A DNA stretch of 64,000 nucleotides from an uncultured Litoreibacter sp. (GTDB lineage Bacteria; Pseudomonadota; Alphaproteobacteria; Rhodobacterales; Rhodobacteraceae). Under the pieces are notes generated by a model. It had not been told where the DNA came from. It saw only the letters and a list, made by a program, of their open reading frames with translations, and did not search any database. Below, piece after piece: positions 1 through 8,833 of the stretch. The stretch's first letter is position 1. The number at the start of each line of letters is the position of its first letter. Location: assembly GCA_947504205.1 (NCBI GenBank), contig CANNGL010000005.1, positions 180,751 to 244,750 on the forward strand, read 5' to 3'. The position numbers were made by a program, and so were the translations under genes.

Positions 1-359
1 GTTGACTTCCCAACGCCGCCCTTCCCCGAGGCGATCGCGATAATGCGGTCGACACCCGGAATTTTCTCGGGTCCGGTCGGTTCTGCCTTTGATCCGGCTT
101 TCAGATCTGGCGGTGCGCTGGGTTTGCTATGCGCAGTCATAACGATGGAAACCGAGGTCGCGCCAAGTGCCTTCAGTTTTTCCTCGGCTTCGGCTTTGGC
201 TTGCAGGTATGGCTCAGGACTTGCAACTTCCATTACGAAACGGACCGCATCCAGATCGACGTTGAGCGCTCGGACGAGGCCCGCTTCAACCAAATCGCTC
301 CCCGAAGGATCTTTGATACTCTTCAGACACTCCAGGACTTGTTCGCGTGTTATGCTCAC
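1..359 (-). CDS. Mrp/ApbC-family P-loop ATPase, N-terminal part (cut by window edge)
   Basis: This is the first ~119 residues of an Mrp/ApbC/NBP35-type protein, a soluble ATPase that carries or transfers Fe-S clusters. Translation from the GTG at 359 gives an N-terminal MIP18/DUF59-like domain (about residues 1-85) and a linker, then the deviant Walker A segment GKGGVGKS at the window edge. The GTG directly follows the TAA of the upstream gene (360-362), so the two are cotranscribed. An Fe-S loading factor fits beside a locus rich in Fe-S proteins. The rest of the ATPase domain lies outside the window, so membership is firm but the precise orthologue is not. Confidence 0.88.
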   Translation of the reverse strand, partial: MSITREQVLECLKSIKDPSGSDLVEAGLVRALNVDLDAVRFVMEVASPEPYLQAKAEAEEKLKALGATSVSIVMTAHSKPSAPPDLKAGSKAEPTGPEKIPGVDRIIAIASGKGGVGKS

Positions 360-551
360 TTATGGACCTTCAATCTTGCCGGTTACGACATGCTCCAGAT
401 CGACACCATTAATGGTCAGGACCATCTTTGCCTCGAAGCTCTTTCCCGTTGTCCCATCGCTCTTGCGCATCGCTTCTTCGATAGCCTGCTGCGAAGTGAC
501 CCCAACCTGCTTGAGGAATTTTCGCATCGACATGTTGAATTCGTCGCTCAT
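360..551 (-). CDS. Small DUF6494-like protein
   Basis: A 63-residue protein with no signal peptide or membrane segment. It starts MSDEFNMSMRKFLKQVGVTS and resembles the DUF6494 group of small alphaproteobacterial proteins, which have no known function. Its stop abuts the GTG of the Mrp-like ATPase gene, so both are read from a promoter between 552 and 640, facing away from the cytochrome gene at 641. The conserved look and tight coupling support a real gene. The function is unknown; an accessory role in Fe-S or formate dehydrogenase maturation is only a guess from position. Confidence 0.75.
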   Translation of the reverse strand: MSDEFNMSMRKFLKQVGVTSQQAIEEAMRKSDGTTGKSFEAKMVLTINGVDLEHVVTGKIEGP

Positions 552-640
552 GAGGGTGCTCCTGTTTGGCTCGAATATATTGACGTGCAGACCCTAGCGC
601 CCCTAGGCTGACATGCAACCTGACAGGTGCGCAGGATGCG

Positions 641-1390
641 ATGAATATGCGAAAGACGTTGTTCTTGATGCTGGTTTTACTGACCAATCCTGCTCTCGGG
701 CAGGAAAAGCAGTTTAAACTTCAAGCACCACCCACTTTGGTCGAAACTGGCTTTTTGCAGCATTTGTTGCCGCGGTTCTCGCTGAAAACCGGAATACGAA
801 TCCAGCTATCGGAAGGCGACGCTGATGCAAGCTTCGCCGAGACAGGGGTACCGGTATTTCGCCAAGACGAGACGGTTTGGCACCTTGAGAACGCTGGAGG
901 GGACTTCACCGATGCCTTCGAGGACTGGCTTTTGTCTGATGTTGGGAAACGAACCATTGAAAGCTTTGCCTCAAGTGCGGGTGGCCCGACCTTCAGCGCA
1001 GATGTCGAGGTTGTCGCTGAGGCGAAGGATACGCCACTGACCGGCGATGCTGCTTTGGGTGAGAAGATCAGCCTTGTTCAGTGTGGACGGTGTCATGTTG
1101 TGAACGAAACCAATCGGATGAACGCAATAGGCTCAACGCCTTCGTTCAGTTTAATGCGAACATTCGCGGACTGGCAGGAACGTTTCGAGACGTTCTTTCT
1201 TCTCAAGCCTCACCCCGCTTTTACTCAGGTAGAGGATGTAACTGAGCCATTTGCCGAACATCTTCCGTCGCCCATCGCGCCGGTTATGGTTTCGCTTGAA
1301 GAGATTGAAGCGATCACCGCCTATGTCGGGTCGATTGCGCCAGCCGATCTTGGCGCCCCAATCCAGTCCGGGGTGTTGCAGTCGCCCTAG
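641..1390 (+). CDS. Periplasmic c-type cytochrome with a TupA-like N-terminal segment
   Basis: A 249-residue exported protein. A signal peptide ends near residue 20 (NPALG). One haem c site, CGRCH, lies at residues 148-152 in the C-terminal half. The stretch 26-60 (PPTLVETGFLQHLLPRF and following) reads like the start of a tungstate-binding TupA protein, and residues 90-120 (EDWLLSDVGKRTIESF) like its C-terminal helix. It therefore looks like an internally deleted solute-binding domain fused to a mono-haem cytochrome domain. The gene stands alone, divergent from the DUF6494-like gene and convergent with the poly-ferredoxin gene. A role as electron acceptor for formate oxidation is inferred from context only. 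Confidence 0.8.
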   Translation: MNMRKTLFLMLVLLTNPALGQEKQFKLQAPPTLVETGFLQHLLPRFSLKTGIRIQLSEGDADASFAETGVPVFRQDETVWHLENAGGDFTDAFEDWLLSDVGKRTIESFASSAGGPTFSADVEVVAEAKDTPLTGDAALGEKISLVQCGRCHVVNETNRMNAIGSTPSFSLMRTFADWQERFETFFLLKPHPAFTQVEDVTEPFAEHLPSPIAPVMVSLEEIEAITAYVGSIAPADLGAPIQSGVLQSP

Positions 1391-1427
1391 TGAATGAGAA
1401 ATTCGAAACCCAGCACCTTCCTAGGAG

Positions 1428-3374
1428 TTAATGATCTTTGCGATCCGAAAGGTAGTCCGCCGTTGTGCGGACCTTAGGTCGGTCACCACCCTGAAACGGA
1501 TTGTCTTCCGAGTGGAATTGCGCCTGTATCCGGCAGTTGTCGCACATCTGAATCATTTTCGCGGCGGCCGGGTTCGAGAACATCGCATGATTGCCCGCGA
1601 GCTTTTCTGTGATCTTCTCGACTGTTGATTTCACACCGAACAAGGCCCCGCATTCAACGCAAGCAAAGGGTTCTTCTTCGTGCAAAACGGCTTGCGACAG
1701 CGCGGCATCGGTTAGGTTGAGCCGGGGTGTGAGCGTTATCGCTTTCTCGGGACAGATATTGCTACATAGCCCGCATTGCAGACAGGCATCTTCTTGAAAT
1801 CTGAGTTGCGGCATATCTGGATTGTCGCCCAAGGCGCCCGAAGGGCAAAGTGAGACGCAAGACAGGCACAAGGTGCAGGCGTCCGTATCTACTAGGACCG
1901 CGCCGTAAGGGGCGCCGTCTGGCAGGGTTATGATGTCGGCATCGGGTTGCAGCGCCTTTGCGGCCAATCTGGTGACTTGGCGACGCGAGCCCATCGGCAG
2001 AACTGGGTCGAAGGACAGCTGATCGTTCTTGGTGTCGTAGAGTAGGGCGCATAGCGTGTCAGGATCCGCTGGTGAGAGCGTTCCAATCGCTGCAGCGCCA
2101 GCAATACTGCGCGCAAGATCAACCTGAGTTTCAATAACATCCTGTTCGCTGCGCGGTGAGATCAAGATATCGACATGGCCAAAGCCGCAAGACAGCGCGG
2201 ACAATATTTCTGCGTGACCAAAGCTGGATAGCGCCTCAACCTCAAACGGGATTAAATGCGCTGGCAGTCCGCGCGCGAACCTTGCCGCGAAAGAGATCAT
2301 ATCGCGCCCATGCTTGGCATCATGCACAAGTAGGTGGGGATGCTCTCCGCCAGCACCCAGATAGGTGGAGGCCAAGGCGCTTAACCGTCGGAATACTGTG
2401 TCAACAGATGGTGCGTCATAGCTAATCGCGCCCGAGGGGCAGACCGAGGAACATGACCCGCATCCGGCGCAGACCATGGGGTCGATCGCTACATGCTCAC
2501 CCGCCGATGTTATCGCGCCGGTCGGGCAAACATTCAGACAGTTTGAGCAGGCCGGTTGCTCGGCCCTGCTATGAGCACACAGGCTTTCCTCTAATCGGAC
2601 ATACAAGGGTTTTTCGAAGGTGCCGACCAGCTGTGAAGCTTCCAAGGTAGCTTTAGCGACAGACGGGGCATGTGCCGGATCCGCTCGCAAATACCCTTCT
2701 CGCTTTTCAGGGGCAGGAAATAAGCTGGTCCCACCAGTCAAATCCAGAATTATGTCACAATCGGAGACGGCGTTTGCTGTCGGTTCCGACAAGGGAAAGC
2801 TGCCGCGACCACCCGGTATGACCTGTTGGAGCGCGTCGAAGTGAACTGTGAAACCTCCAAGTGCGCCTGCTGCTTTTCCAAGACGACCTACAACACAGTC
2901 GAACCGCCGATCGACGGGAATATCATCAGCACTAGCTAGCAGCACGGTTACGGCGAGAATGTCACAAAGCTCCGCAGCTGCTTGCAGCGCTGCATCGTCG
3001 CCCATGATCAGGCAGGTGCCCTCTGAAATCACATCGACCGATTTATTGACAGGCACAGACAAGGCTGCTTCTGCGGCCAACGCTGCCATCTTCGGTTGCG
3101 CGTCTCCTTCACCCCAACCAGCACGGTCTCGGAGGTCCACAAATCCGGGTTGATCGCACCCAAGCTCATCGGCAAGCTCTTCGAAGCGCACACGTTCCTG
3201 CTGACAGGCAACGATGACATCGCCTTGGGCTATCTCCTCGGCGGCGCTGGAGATCTGCTTGTCGCAAAGGCTGGTGTATATTTTGGAGCATGATAGGCCC
3301 GAGGACGCAGATAGTGCATCTGCATCCAAGTGCTGGCTTCCCAAGCAGTCACATAGCACCAGTTTTTTAGTCAT
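1428..3374 (-). CDS. Multi-cluster 4Fe-4S ferredoxin protein of the formate dehydrogenase locus
   Basis: A 648-residue cytoplasmic-looking protein without a signal peptide. It has two pairs of ferredoxin-type Cys motifs: the first pair around residues 276-312 (CSNCLNVCP, CAGCGSCSSVCP) and the second around 500-541 (CTLCLSCVSLCP, CLQCGLCSNICP). That predicts four 4Fe-4S clusters. Further CxxC pairs near the C-terminus (CVEC, CDNC) could bind zinc or another cluster. Proteins of this type are regularly encoded next to FDH3-type formate dehydrogenases and are thought to shuttle electrons or help maturation. It is transcribed away from the fdh genes, from the shared intergenic region 3375-3692. 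The exact redox partner is unknown. Confidence 0.88.
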   Translation of the reverse strand: MTKKLVLCDCLGSQHLDADALSASSGLSCSKIYTSLCDKQISSAAEEIAQGDVIVACQQERVRFEELADELGCDQPGFVDLRDRAGWGEGDAQPKMAALAAEAALSVPVNKSVDVISEGTCLIMGDDAALQAAAELCDILAVTVLLASADDIPVDRRFDCVVGRLGKAAGALGGFTVHFDALQQVIPGGRGSFPLSEPTANAVSDCDIILDLTGGTSLFPAPEKREGYLRADPAHAPSVAKATLEASQLVGTFEKPLYVRLEESLCAHSRAEQPACSNCLNVCPTGAITSAGEHVAIDPMVCAGCGSCSSVCPSGAISYDAPSVDTVFRRLSALASTYLGAGGEHPHLLVHDAKHGRDMISFAARFARGLPAHLIPFEVEALSSFGHAEILSALSCGFGHVDILISPRSEQDVIETQVDLARSIAGAAAIGTLSPADPDTLCALLYDTKNDQLSFDPVLPMGSRRQVTRLAAKALQPDADIITLPDGAPYGAVLVDTDACTLCLSCVSLCPSGALGDNPDMPQLRFQEDACLQCGLCSNICPEKAITLTPRLNLTDAALSQAVLHEEEPFACVECGALFGVKSTVEKITEKLAGNHAMFSNPAAAKMIQMCDNCRIQAQFHSEDNPFQGGDRPKVRTTADYLSDRKDH

Positions 3375-3692
3375 CTTGCTCCCCTTAGTGCGCGCAAGAC
3401 GCGGCCTTGGCTAAACCACAATGCGCAACGCAAGCTATTCGGGATTCGATCTCTGCGTAAACCAGTATTCTTTGCGATAAGGTTCTGGACAAAATGCTGC
3501 GCTTGCATTGGACCGTTACGGAATTGGTAAATAGGACGTACAATTGGGAGGATAGGCCAAGCTGAGTTGAGTGTATCGAGATACAACATTTCGCTGCAAC
3601 GCAGAGTGATTAAAAAGTGTTCATCAATTTGCCAAAAAAACCTTTCAGATCGTGAAATCATGATGCACCATCTCACCAGCTATAGGTGAGCC
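3375..3692. other. Divergent intergenic region of the formate dehydrogenase locus
   Basis: These 318 bases separate the poly-ferredoxin gene (minus strand) from the DUF3305 gene (plus strand) and must carry promoters for both. I see no convincing coding sequence. The stretch is more AT-rich than its flanks, especially 3600-3660. A TGG-N10-GC arrangement at 3486-3500 recalls a sigma-54 promoter but is too degenerate to call. Confidence 0.6.
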
Positions 3693-4265
3693 GTGGGAGA
3701 GACGTTGACCTCAGCCGATCAAAAATCGATTTCAATGCCGTTGGGGGTGGTCGTTCGCAGAACGCCTGGCGTGACCCGTTGGGCTGAGCATATTTGGTCG
3801 GCCGTGGCAGTGTTGCCCGGTGCCGGAGAGGCGAATTGGAAAGAACTGCGCTCTGAAGGCGACAGTGTAGAATTCCACGCCGCGACGCTGCCTTTGGAGT
3901 TGTTCCGGACAGATACCGAAGCCTACCTGCATGGTCTCTCTGCAAAGGTTCCTTGTATCTATGTGGTAATGCGTGAAGGTGTGGGCAAAGAGCCTCTTGA
4001 TGTGGCATTGGTCACAGCGTCGCCCTACGAGGCGCAGGACTATGCTGACACGGGCGAAGAGCTTGTTGAAAAGGTCCCAATGACCGAAGGACTTGCTGCG
4101 TGGATCCGCGACTATGTGAACGCGCATCATGCCGATGAGGTGTTCATCAAACGTCGGCGGGACAAAAAGCGTATCGATCTCAAGGAAGATGGTATCGGCG
4201 ATGCGCGCATTCGGCAGACTGCAGATGTATACCGCGCTCCCCAACGTAAGGAGACGGTGCATTGA
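3693..4265 (+). CDS. DUF3305 domain protein of the formate dehydrogenase operon
   Basis: A 190-residue soluble protein with the MPLGVVVRRTPGVTRWAEHIW start typical of DUF3305. Such proteins are found almost only beside FDH3-type formate dehydrogenases, usually followed by DUF3306 and a TorD-like chaperone, exactly as here. The GTG at 3693 is preceded by AGGTGAG. An ATG at 3735, closer to the family's usual start, is the alternative. The 3' end overlaps the next gene, so translation is coupled. The biochemical role is not established; assembly or maturation of the dehydrogenase is inferred from context. Confidence 0.85.
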   Translation: MGETLTSADQKSISMPLGVVVRRTPGVTRWAEHIWSAVAVLPGAGEANWKELRSEGDSVEFHAATLPLELFRTDTEAYLHGLSAKVPCIYVVMREGVGKEPLDVALVTASPYEAQDYADTGEELVEKVPMTEGLAAWIRDYVNAHHADEVFIKRRRDKKRIDLKEDGIGDARIRQTADVYRAPQRKETVH

Positions 4266-4882
4266 GCGTGCGGCAGGATTTCTGGAGTAGGCGTCGCGCC
4301 GAGGTGGCTTTGGAAGCAGAGCTTGAACTGGCCAATGCCGAGGCTCAGACCGCCGCTGAGGAGAGCAAAGCTCTTGAAGAGCAGTCTGACGAAGAAATTC
4401 TCATAGCTTTGGAATTACCTGATCCTGACACGCTTGAACACGGCGACGACTTTTCGGTCTTTATGGCCAAGGCTGTTCCTGATCGGATCAGGCGTCGTGC
4501 GTTACGCACGCTTTGGCTGTCTAACCCAGTGCTAGCCAATGTTGATCAATTGGTCGATTACGGCGAAGATTTCACCGACAGTGCAACTGTCGTCGAGAAC
4601 CTCCAGACTGCTTATCAGGTGGGTAAAGGCATGTTGAAGCATGTCGAGGAAATGGCCCGACAGGCGGCTGCTGCTGATGACGACGTAGAACAAGATCTTG
4701 CCCATGAGACTGATCTGGCGGACGTGGCGTTTGTTGATGATAGCGCAGATGAAGCGTTAGATGACGAGCCATTGGAGGCGGAAGATGATCGCGCCGAGGC
4801 TCTTGAACAAGATGCCGAGGACGAAGCAGTTGTTGTTGCTACGCCGCGCCGCATGAAATTCAGGGTGGAGGAGGTCGCGTGA
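4262..4882 (+). CDS. DUF3306 domain protein of the formate dehydrogenase operon
   Basis: A 206-residue protein. Residues ~1-110 carry the DUF3306 pattern (DFWSRRRAEV near the start, then LELPDPDTLEHGDDFSVFM and IRRRALRTLWLSNPV). The C-terminal third is very acidic and low in complexity, rich in Asp, Glu and Ala. It begins with TTG at 4262, overlapping the stop of the DUF3305 gene; a GTG at 4268 is an alternative. The next gene overlaps its stop in turn. The family is linked to formate dehydrogenase loci but has no defined activity. The acidic tail is probably disordered and may be a binding segment. Confidence 0.85.
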   Translation: MSVRQDFWSRRRAEVALEAELELANAEAQTAAEESKALEEQSDEEILIALELPDPDTLEHGDDFSVFMAKAVPDRIRRRALRTLWLSNPVLANVDQLVDYGEDFTDSATVVENLQTAYQVGKGMLKHVEEMARQAAAADDDVEQDLAHETDLADVAFVDDSADEALDDEPLEAEDDRAEALEQDAEDEAVVVATPRRMKFRVEEVA

Positions 4883-5484
4883 ACGCTGTCGCCGATATGA
4901 AGGTCGCCGATGAAGATGGCCTCAGGGCCGATCTCTACAATTTTGTGGGACTAATGCTATCGGCGCCACCAGATCAACTCCTTCTGGATCAATGCGCGGG
5001 CCTGAGCGGCGATGATAGTGAATTGGGCAAAGCAATCGCAGCTTTGTCACGAGTGGCGAAAGCGACCAAGCCAGCCAAGGTGGAAAGTGAATTCAACGCT
5101 TTATTCGTGGGCCTTGGGCGAGGCGAATTGCTGCCATATGCAAGTTACTACCTGACGGGTTTCCTCAATGAGAAGCCACTGGCCGCGTTGCGTGCCGATA
5201 TGGCTGCACGAGGTATAACGCGGGCCCCTAATGTTTATGAGCCCGAGGATAATATTGCTTCATTGATGGAGATGATGGGCGGGATGATAGTTGGCCGCTT
5301 TGGTGAGCCTGCTTCAATTGAAGTTCAGAAAACATTCTTCAACAAGCATATCGCATCTTGGGCAGAACACTTTTTTGCCGATTTGGAAGCTGCAAAGAAC
5401 TCGGTCCTTTACGCCTCGCTTGGCAGCGTGGGGAAGGCCTTTATGGAGATTGAACGCGAGGCGTTCAGAATGACGGCGGGTTAG
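4879..5484 (+). CDS. TorD/DmsD-family molecular chaperone
   Basis: A 201-residue all-helical cytoplasmic protein of the TorD family, the redox-enzyme maturation chaperones that bind the Tat leader of molybdo-enzymes and hold them until the cofactor is inserted. The family pattern YASYYLTGFLNEKPLAALR is at about 92-110 and a PEDNIASLMEMMGGM helix follows near 130. The start is GTG at 4879, overlapping the DUF3306 stop. Its place directly before the Tat-targeted FDH catalytic subunit makes it the likely dedicated chaperone of that subunit. Confidence 0.9.
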   Translation: MNAVADMKVADEDGLRADLYNFVGLMLSAPPDQLLLDQCAGLSGDDSELGKAIAALSRVAKATKPAKVESEFNALFVGLGRGELLPYASYYLTGFLNEKPLAALRADMAARGITRAPNVYEPEDNIASLMEMMGGMIVGRFGEPASIEVQKTFFNKHIASWAEHFFADLEAAKNSVLYASLGSVGKAFMEIEREAFRMTAG

Positions 5485-5539
5485 CTACTCGCGCATAACC
5501 GGCGGGGATGCCCGCCAACTACAAGGAGGGAGACATCCC

Positions 5540-5728
5540 ATGACCAAAGAAGTGGATGGCACAAATCGCCGCGACTTTCTGAAATTGGCCGGTACTGCCG
5601 CGCCTGTTGCCGCCGTGGCGGTTGCCAGCGGAACAACCGCAGCAGAAGCCCAGCCCGTCGATCTGACATCTGAAAAGATGCAAGACACTGCGCATACCCG
5701 CGCCTATCTCGACAGCGCCCGTTTCTAG
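5540..5728 (+). CDS. Small twin-arginine signal protein of the formate dehydrogenase operon
   Basis: A 62-residue protein that is almost wholly a twin-arginine leader: NRRDFLKLAGTAAPVAAVAV, then ASGTTAAEA, then only about 25 residues of mature sequence. A strong ribosome site (AAGGAGGG) sits just upstream at 5523-5530. Such tiny Tat proteins are a recognised part of formate dehydrogenase operons. They may ride along with the catalytic subunit or modulate Tat export, but no function is proven. It lies between the TorD-type chaperone gene and the alpha subunit gene, all on one strand. Confidence 0.85.
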   Translation: MTKEVDGTNRRDFLKLAGTAAPVAAVAVASGTTAAEAQPVDLTSEKMQDTAHTRAYLDSARF

Positions 5729-5845
5729 GACGCCGTTACCGACTATCCTTTGGACGACTGGTTGCGTGACGCCCGACTGTTCAGAGGCCCAAAAATAACC
5801 AAGCAAGCGAGGGGATTTCCCCGAGCACGCAAGGGAGGACCTAAA

Positions 5846-8821
5846 ATGCTAAGGAAAAAGACCAACGGGGTTGCGCGACGCCCCCAGCGGACCGGCATTC
5901 TATCTGACATCGCTGAAAAATCTGTTGATCGCCGTGCGTTCCTGCGTGGAAGCGGTTTGGCCATTGGTGGCCTTGCCGCGATTTCTGCCACAGGCGGATC
6001 AGTTACCGGGGCCACGGCCCAAACAGCCGCCAACGCCGCTGTCAACACCGTTAAATCAGTGTGCACACACTGTTCGGTCGGGTGTACCGTCGTTGCCGAA
6101 GTGTCGAACGGTGTCTGGACAGGCCAAGAGCCTGGCTGGGATAGCCCATTCAATCTTGGAGCACATTGCGCGAAGGGTGCTGCGGTTCGTGAACACGCCC
6201 ATGGCGAGCGCCGCCTGAAGTACCCGATGAAGAAAGAGGGTGGAGAGTGGAAACGTATCAGCTGGGATCAGGCGATCGACGAGATCGGCGACGGCATGAT
6301 GAATATCCGCGAAGAAAGCGGACCGGACTCGGTCTACTGGCTCGGCTCTGCGAAGCATAACAATGAGCAGGCATACCTGTTCCGTAAATTCGCCGCGTAC
6401 TGGGGGACGAACAATGTCGATCACCAGGCACGGATTTGTCATTCGACCACTGTGGCCGGGGTAGCCAACACATGGGGCTACGGCGCCATGACCAACAGCT
6501 ACAATGACATCCATAACTCCAAGGCAATCTTCATTATCGGCGGCAACCCTGCCGAGGCGCATCCTGTGTCCTTGCTTCACGTGCTGAAGGCGAAAGAGCA
6601 GAACAACGCTCCGCTGATTGTATGTGACCCACGGTTCACACGTACGGCCGCCCATGCCGATGAATATGTCCGCTTCCGTCCTGGCACCGATGTGGCGCTG
6701 GTATGGGGTATCTTGTGGCATATCTTCGAGAACGGTTGGGAGGACAAAGAGTTCATCCGCACCCGTGTCTGGGGCATGGATCAAATTCAGGAAGAAGTTG
6801 CCAAGTGGACCCCTGAGGAAGTTGAGCGTGTAACCGGAACACCCGGCTCACAGTTGCGCCGCGTTGCGCGTACCATGGCCAACAACCGTCCTGGTACGGT
6901 GATCTGGTGTATGGGTGGCACGCAGCACACCAACGGCAACAACAACACCCGTGCTTACTGCATCCTGCAACTGGCGCTTGGCAATATGGGCACATCTGGC
7001 GGCGGTACCAACATCTTCCGTGGCCACGACAACGTTCAAGGCGCGACAGATTTGGGCGTGCTATCCCACACATTGCCGGGCTATTATGGCCTCTCCGCAG
7101 GTTCATGGGCCCACTGGGCGCGTGTCTGGGGCGAGGATGGCGATTGGCTCAAAGGCCAATTCGCGATGACCAAGGATGCCGAGGGCAAGGACAAGTCGCT
7201 GCAACAACTCACTGGTATTCCGGTGTCGCGTTGGATTGATGGTGTTCTCGAAGACCCGGACAACATGGACAACCCCAACAAGGTTCGCGCCATGGTTCTT
7301 TGGGGTCACGCACCGAACTCGCAGACCCGCCAGAAGGAAATGAAGACCGCGATGGAACAGCTCGATATGCTGGTCGTCGTCGATCCATATCCAACAGTTT
7401 CTGCTGTGCTGCACGACCGGACTGACGGCGTTTACCTGTTGCCGGCCTGTACGCAGTTTGAAACCCGTGGCTCTGTCACCGCATCGAACCGCTCGTTCCA
7501 GTGGCGCGACAAAGTGGTTGATCCGCTCTTCGAAAGCCTTCCGGACGAGGTCATCATTGCCAAGTTCGCCAACAAGTTTGGTTGGGCTGACCGCTTCTTC
7601 CGCAATATCGAGATGGAAGATGCCGAGACGCCGAATGTTGAAAGCATCACGCGCGAATTCAACAAAGGCATGTGGACGATTGGCTATACTGGTCAGGATC
7701 CAGACCGGATCAAGATGCACATGGCCAATCAGCACACATTCGACAGAACCACACTGCAAGCTGTGGGTGGTCCTGCCGATGGTGACTACTATGGTTTGCC
7801 ATGGCCTTGTTGGGGTACAGCCGAGATGAAACATCCCGGCACGCCGAACCTTTATGACATGTCCAAACGTGTCTCTGAAGGTGGCCTGACCTTCCGTGCC
7901 CGCTTTGGTGTGGAACGCGACGGTGACAACCTGTTGGCAGAGGGCGTTGCCTCTTTGGATAGTGATATTCAGGACGGATATCCTGAATTCACCTACCAGA
8001 TGCTTAAAGATCTGGGCTGGCACACCGAGCTGACGCTGGAAGAAAGGGCTTACATTGCCCGGGCTGCAAGCGTTGAAGGTTTCGAGGACTACACTAAGGA
8101 GGTTGGCGAACAGTCGATGTCACCTTTCCCGTCGGACTATGACGACAAGGTGGCCAAGGTGAACTGGAAAACAGACCTTTCAGGTGGCATTCAGCGGGTT
8201 GCGATTGCCCATGAAATGGCGCCATTCGGCAACGCCAAGGCGCGCGCCGTTGTCTGGACTTTCCCAGATCCAGTGCCGGTTCACCGTGAGCCGCTCTACA
8301 CCAACCGCCGCGACCTTGTGGCTGACTACCCGACATATGAGGACAGGAAATTCTATCGTCTTCCGACCATGTATGCCTCGATCCAGAAACAGGATTTCAG
8401 CAAGGATTATCCAATGATCCTGACATCCGGTCGTCTGGTCGAATATGAGGGTGGTGGTGATGAAAGCCGGTCGAACCCTTGGTTGGCCGAGCTTCAGCAA
8501 GACATGTTCGTGGAGATCAACACCCGTGACGCCAACAACCTTGGTGTCAGGGATGGCGAGCAGGTTTGGGTCGAAGGGGCCGAAGGCGCCAAGGTCAAAG
8601 TGATGGCCATGGTGACCGAGCGGGTAGGTGAGGGCGTTGCCTTCATGCCTTTCCACTTTGGCGGTCATCTGGAAGGAGAGGACCTGAGGGGCAAATATCC
8701 CGATGGCGCCGATCCTTATGTGCTGGGCGAGAGCTCGAACACAGCTCAGACCTACGGCTATGATTCAGTAACCCAAATGCAGGAGACCAAGGCCACTCTC
8801 TGCAAAATCACAGCAGCTTAA
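5846..8821 (+). CDS. fdhA: Formate dehydrogenase, catalytic alpha subunit (Cys form, Tat-exported)
   Basis: A 991-residue molybdopterin oxidoreductase that oxidises formate to CO2 at a Mo- or W-bis-MGD centre. I chose ATG 5846 because GGGAGG lies just before it and the leader then has a normal length: DRRAFLRG with R29-R30 and a hydrophobic stretch to about 62. The N-terminal 4Fe-4S ligands are C73, C76, C80 and C108. The metal ligand is a cysteine, C199, in ARICHS rather than selenocysteine, followed by the Mo/W-pterin domains and the C-terminal molydop-binding domain. Eleven bases separate its stop from the beta subunit's ATG. The tungstate importer genes downstream raise the possibility of a tungsten enzyme. 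Confidence 0.96.
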   Translation: MLRKKTNGVARRPQRTGILSDIAEKSVDRRAFLRGSGLAIGGLAAISATGGSVTGATAQTAANAAVNTVKSVCTHCSVGCTVVAEVSNGVWTGQEPGWDSPFNLGAHCAKGAAVREHAHGERRLKYPMKKEGGEWKRISWDQAIDEIGDGMMNIREESGPDSVYWLGSAKHNNEQAYLFRKFAAYWGTNNVDHQARICHSTTVAGVANTWGYGAMTNSYNDIHNSKAIFIIGGNPAEAHPVSLLHVLKAKEQNNAPLIVCDPRFTRTAAHADEYVRFRPGTDVALVWGILWHIFENGWEDKEFIRTRVWGMDQIQEEVAKWTPEEVERVTGTPGSQLRRVARTMANNRPGTVIWCMGGTQHTNGNNNTRAYCILQLALGNMGTSGGGTNIFRGHDNVQGATDLGVLSHTLPGYYGLSAGSWAHWARVWGEDGDWLKGQFAMTKDAEGKDKSLQQLTGIPVSRWIDGVLEDPDNMDNPNKVRAMVLWGHAPNSQTRQKEMKTAMEQLDMLVVVDPYPTVSAVLHDRTDGVYLLPACTQFETRGSVTASNRSFQWRDKVVDPLFESLPDEVIIAKFANKFGWADRFFRNIEMEDAETPNVESITREFNKGMWTIGYTGQDPDRIKMHMANQHTFDRTTLQAVGGPADGDYYGLPWPCWGTAEMKHPGTPNLYDMSKRVSEGGLTFRARFGVERDGDNLLAEGVASLDSDIQDGYPEFTYQMLKDLGWHTELTLEERAYIARAASVEGFEDYTKEVGEQSMSPFPSDYDDKVAKVNWKTDLSGGIQRVAIAHEMAPFGNAKARAVVWTFPDPVPVHREPLYTNRRDLVADYPTYEDRKFYRLPTMYASIQKQDFSKDYPMILTSGRLVEYEGGGDESRSNPWLAELQQDMFVEINTRDANNLGVRDGEQVWVEGAEGAKVKVMAMVTERVGEGVAFMPFHFGGHLEGEDLRGKYPDGADPYVLGESSNTAQTYGYDSVTQMQETKATLCKITAA

Positions 8822-8833
8822 GGAGGAAAGACC

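Noticed and set aside
3486-3500. Possible sigma-54 promoter (TGG-N10-GC)
   Set aside because: Only the GG and GC positions match; the rest of the -24/-12 consensus is missing.
3371-3676. 101-codon minus-strand frame upstream of the poly-ferredoxin gene
   Set aside because: AT-rich promoter region, no family resemblance, and it overlaps the start of the real gene.
7103-8023. 306-codon open frame antisense to the formate dehydrogenase alpha subunit
   Set aside because: It lies wholly inside a certain gene, has no ribosome site and reads as a codon-bias shadow.
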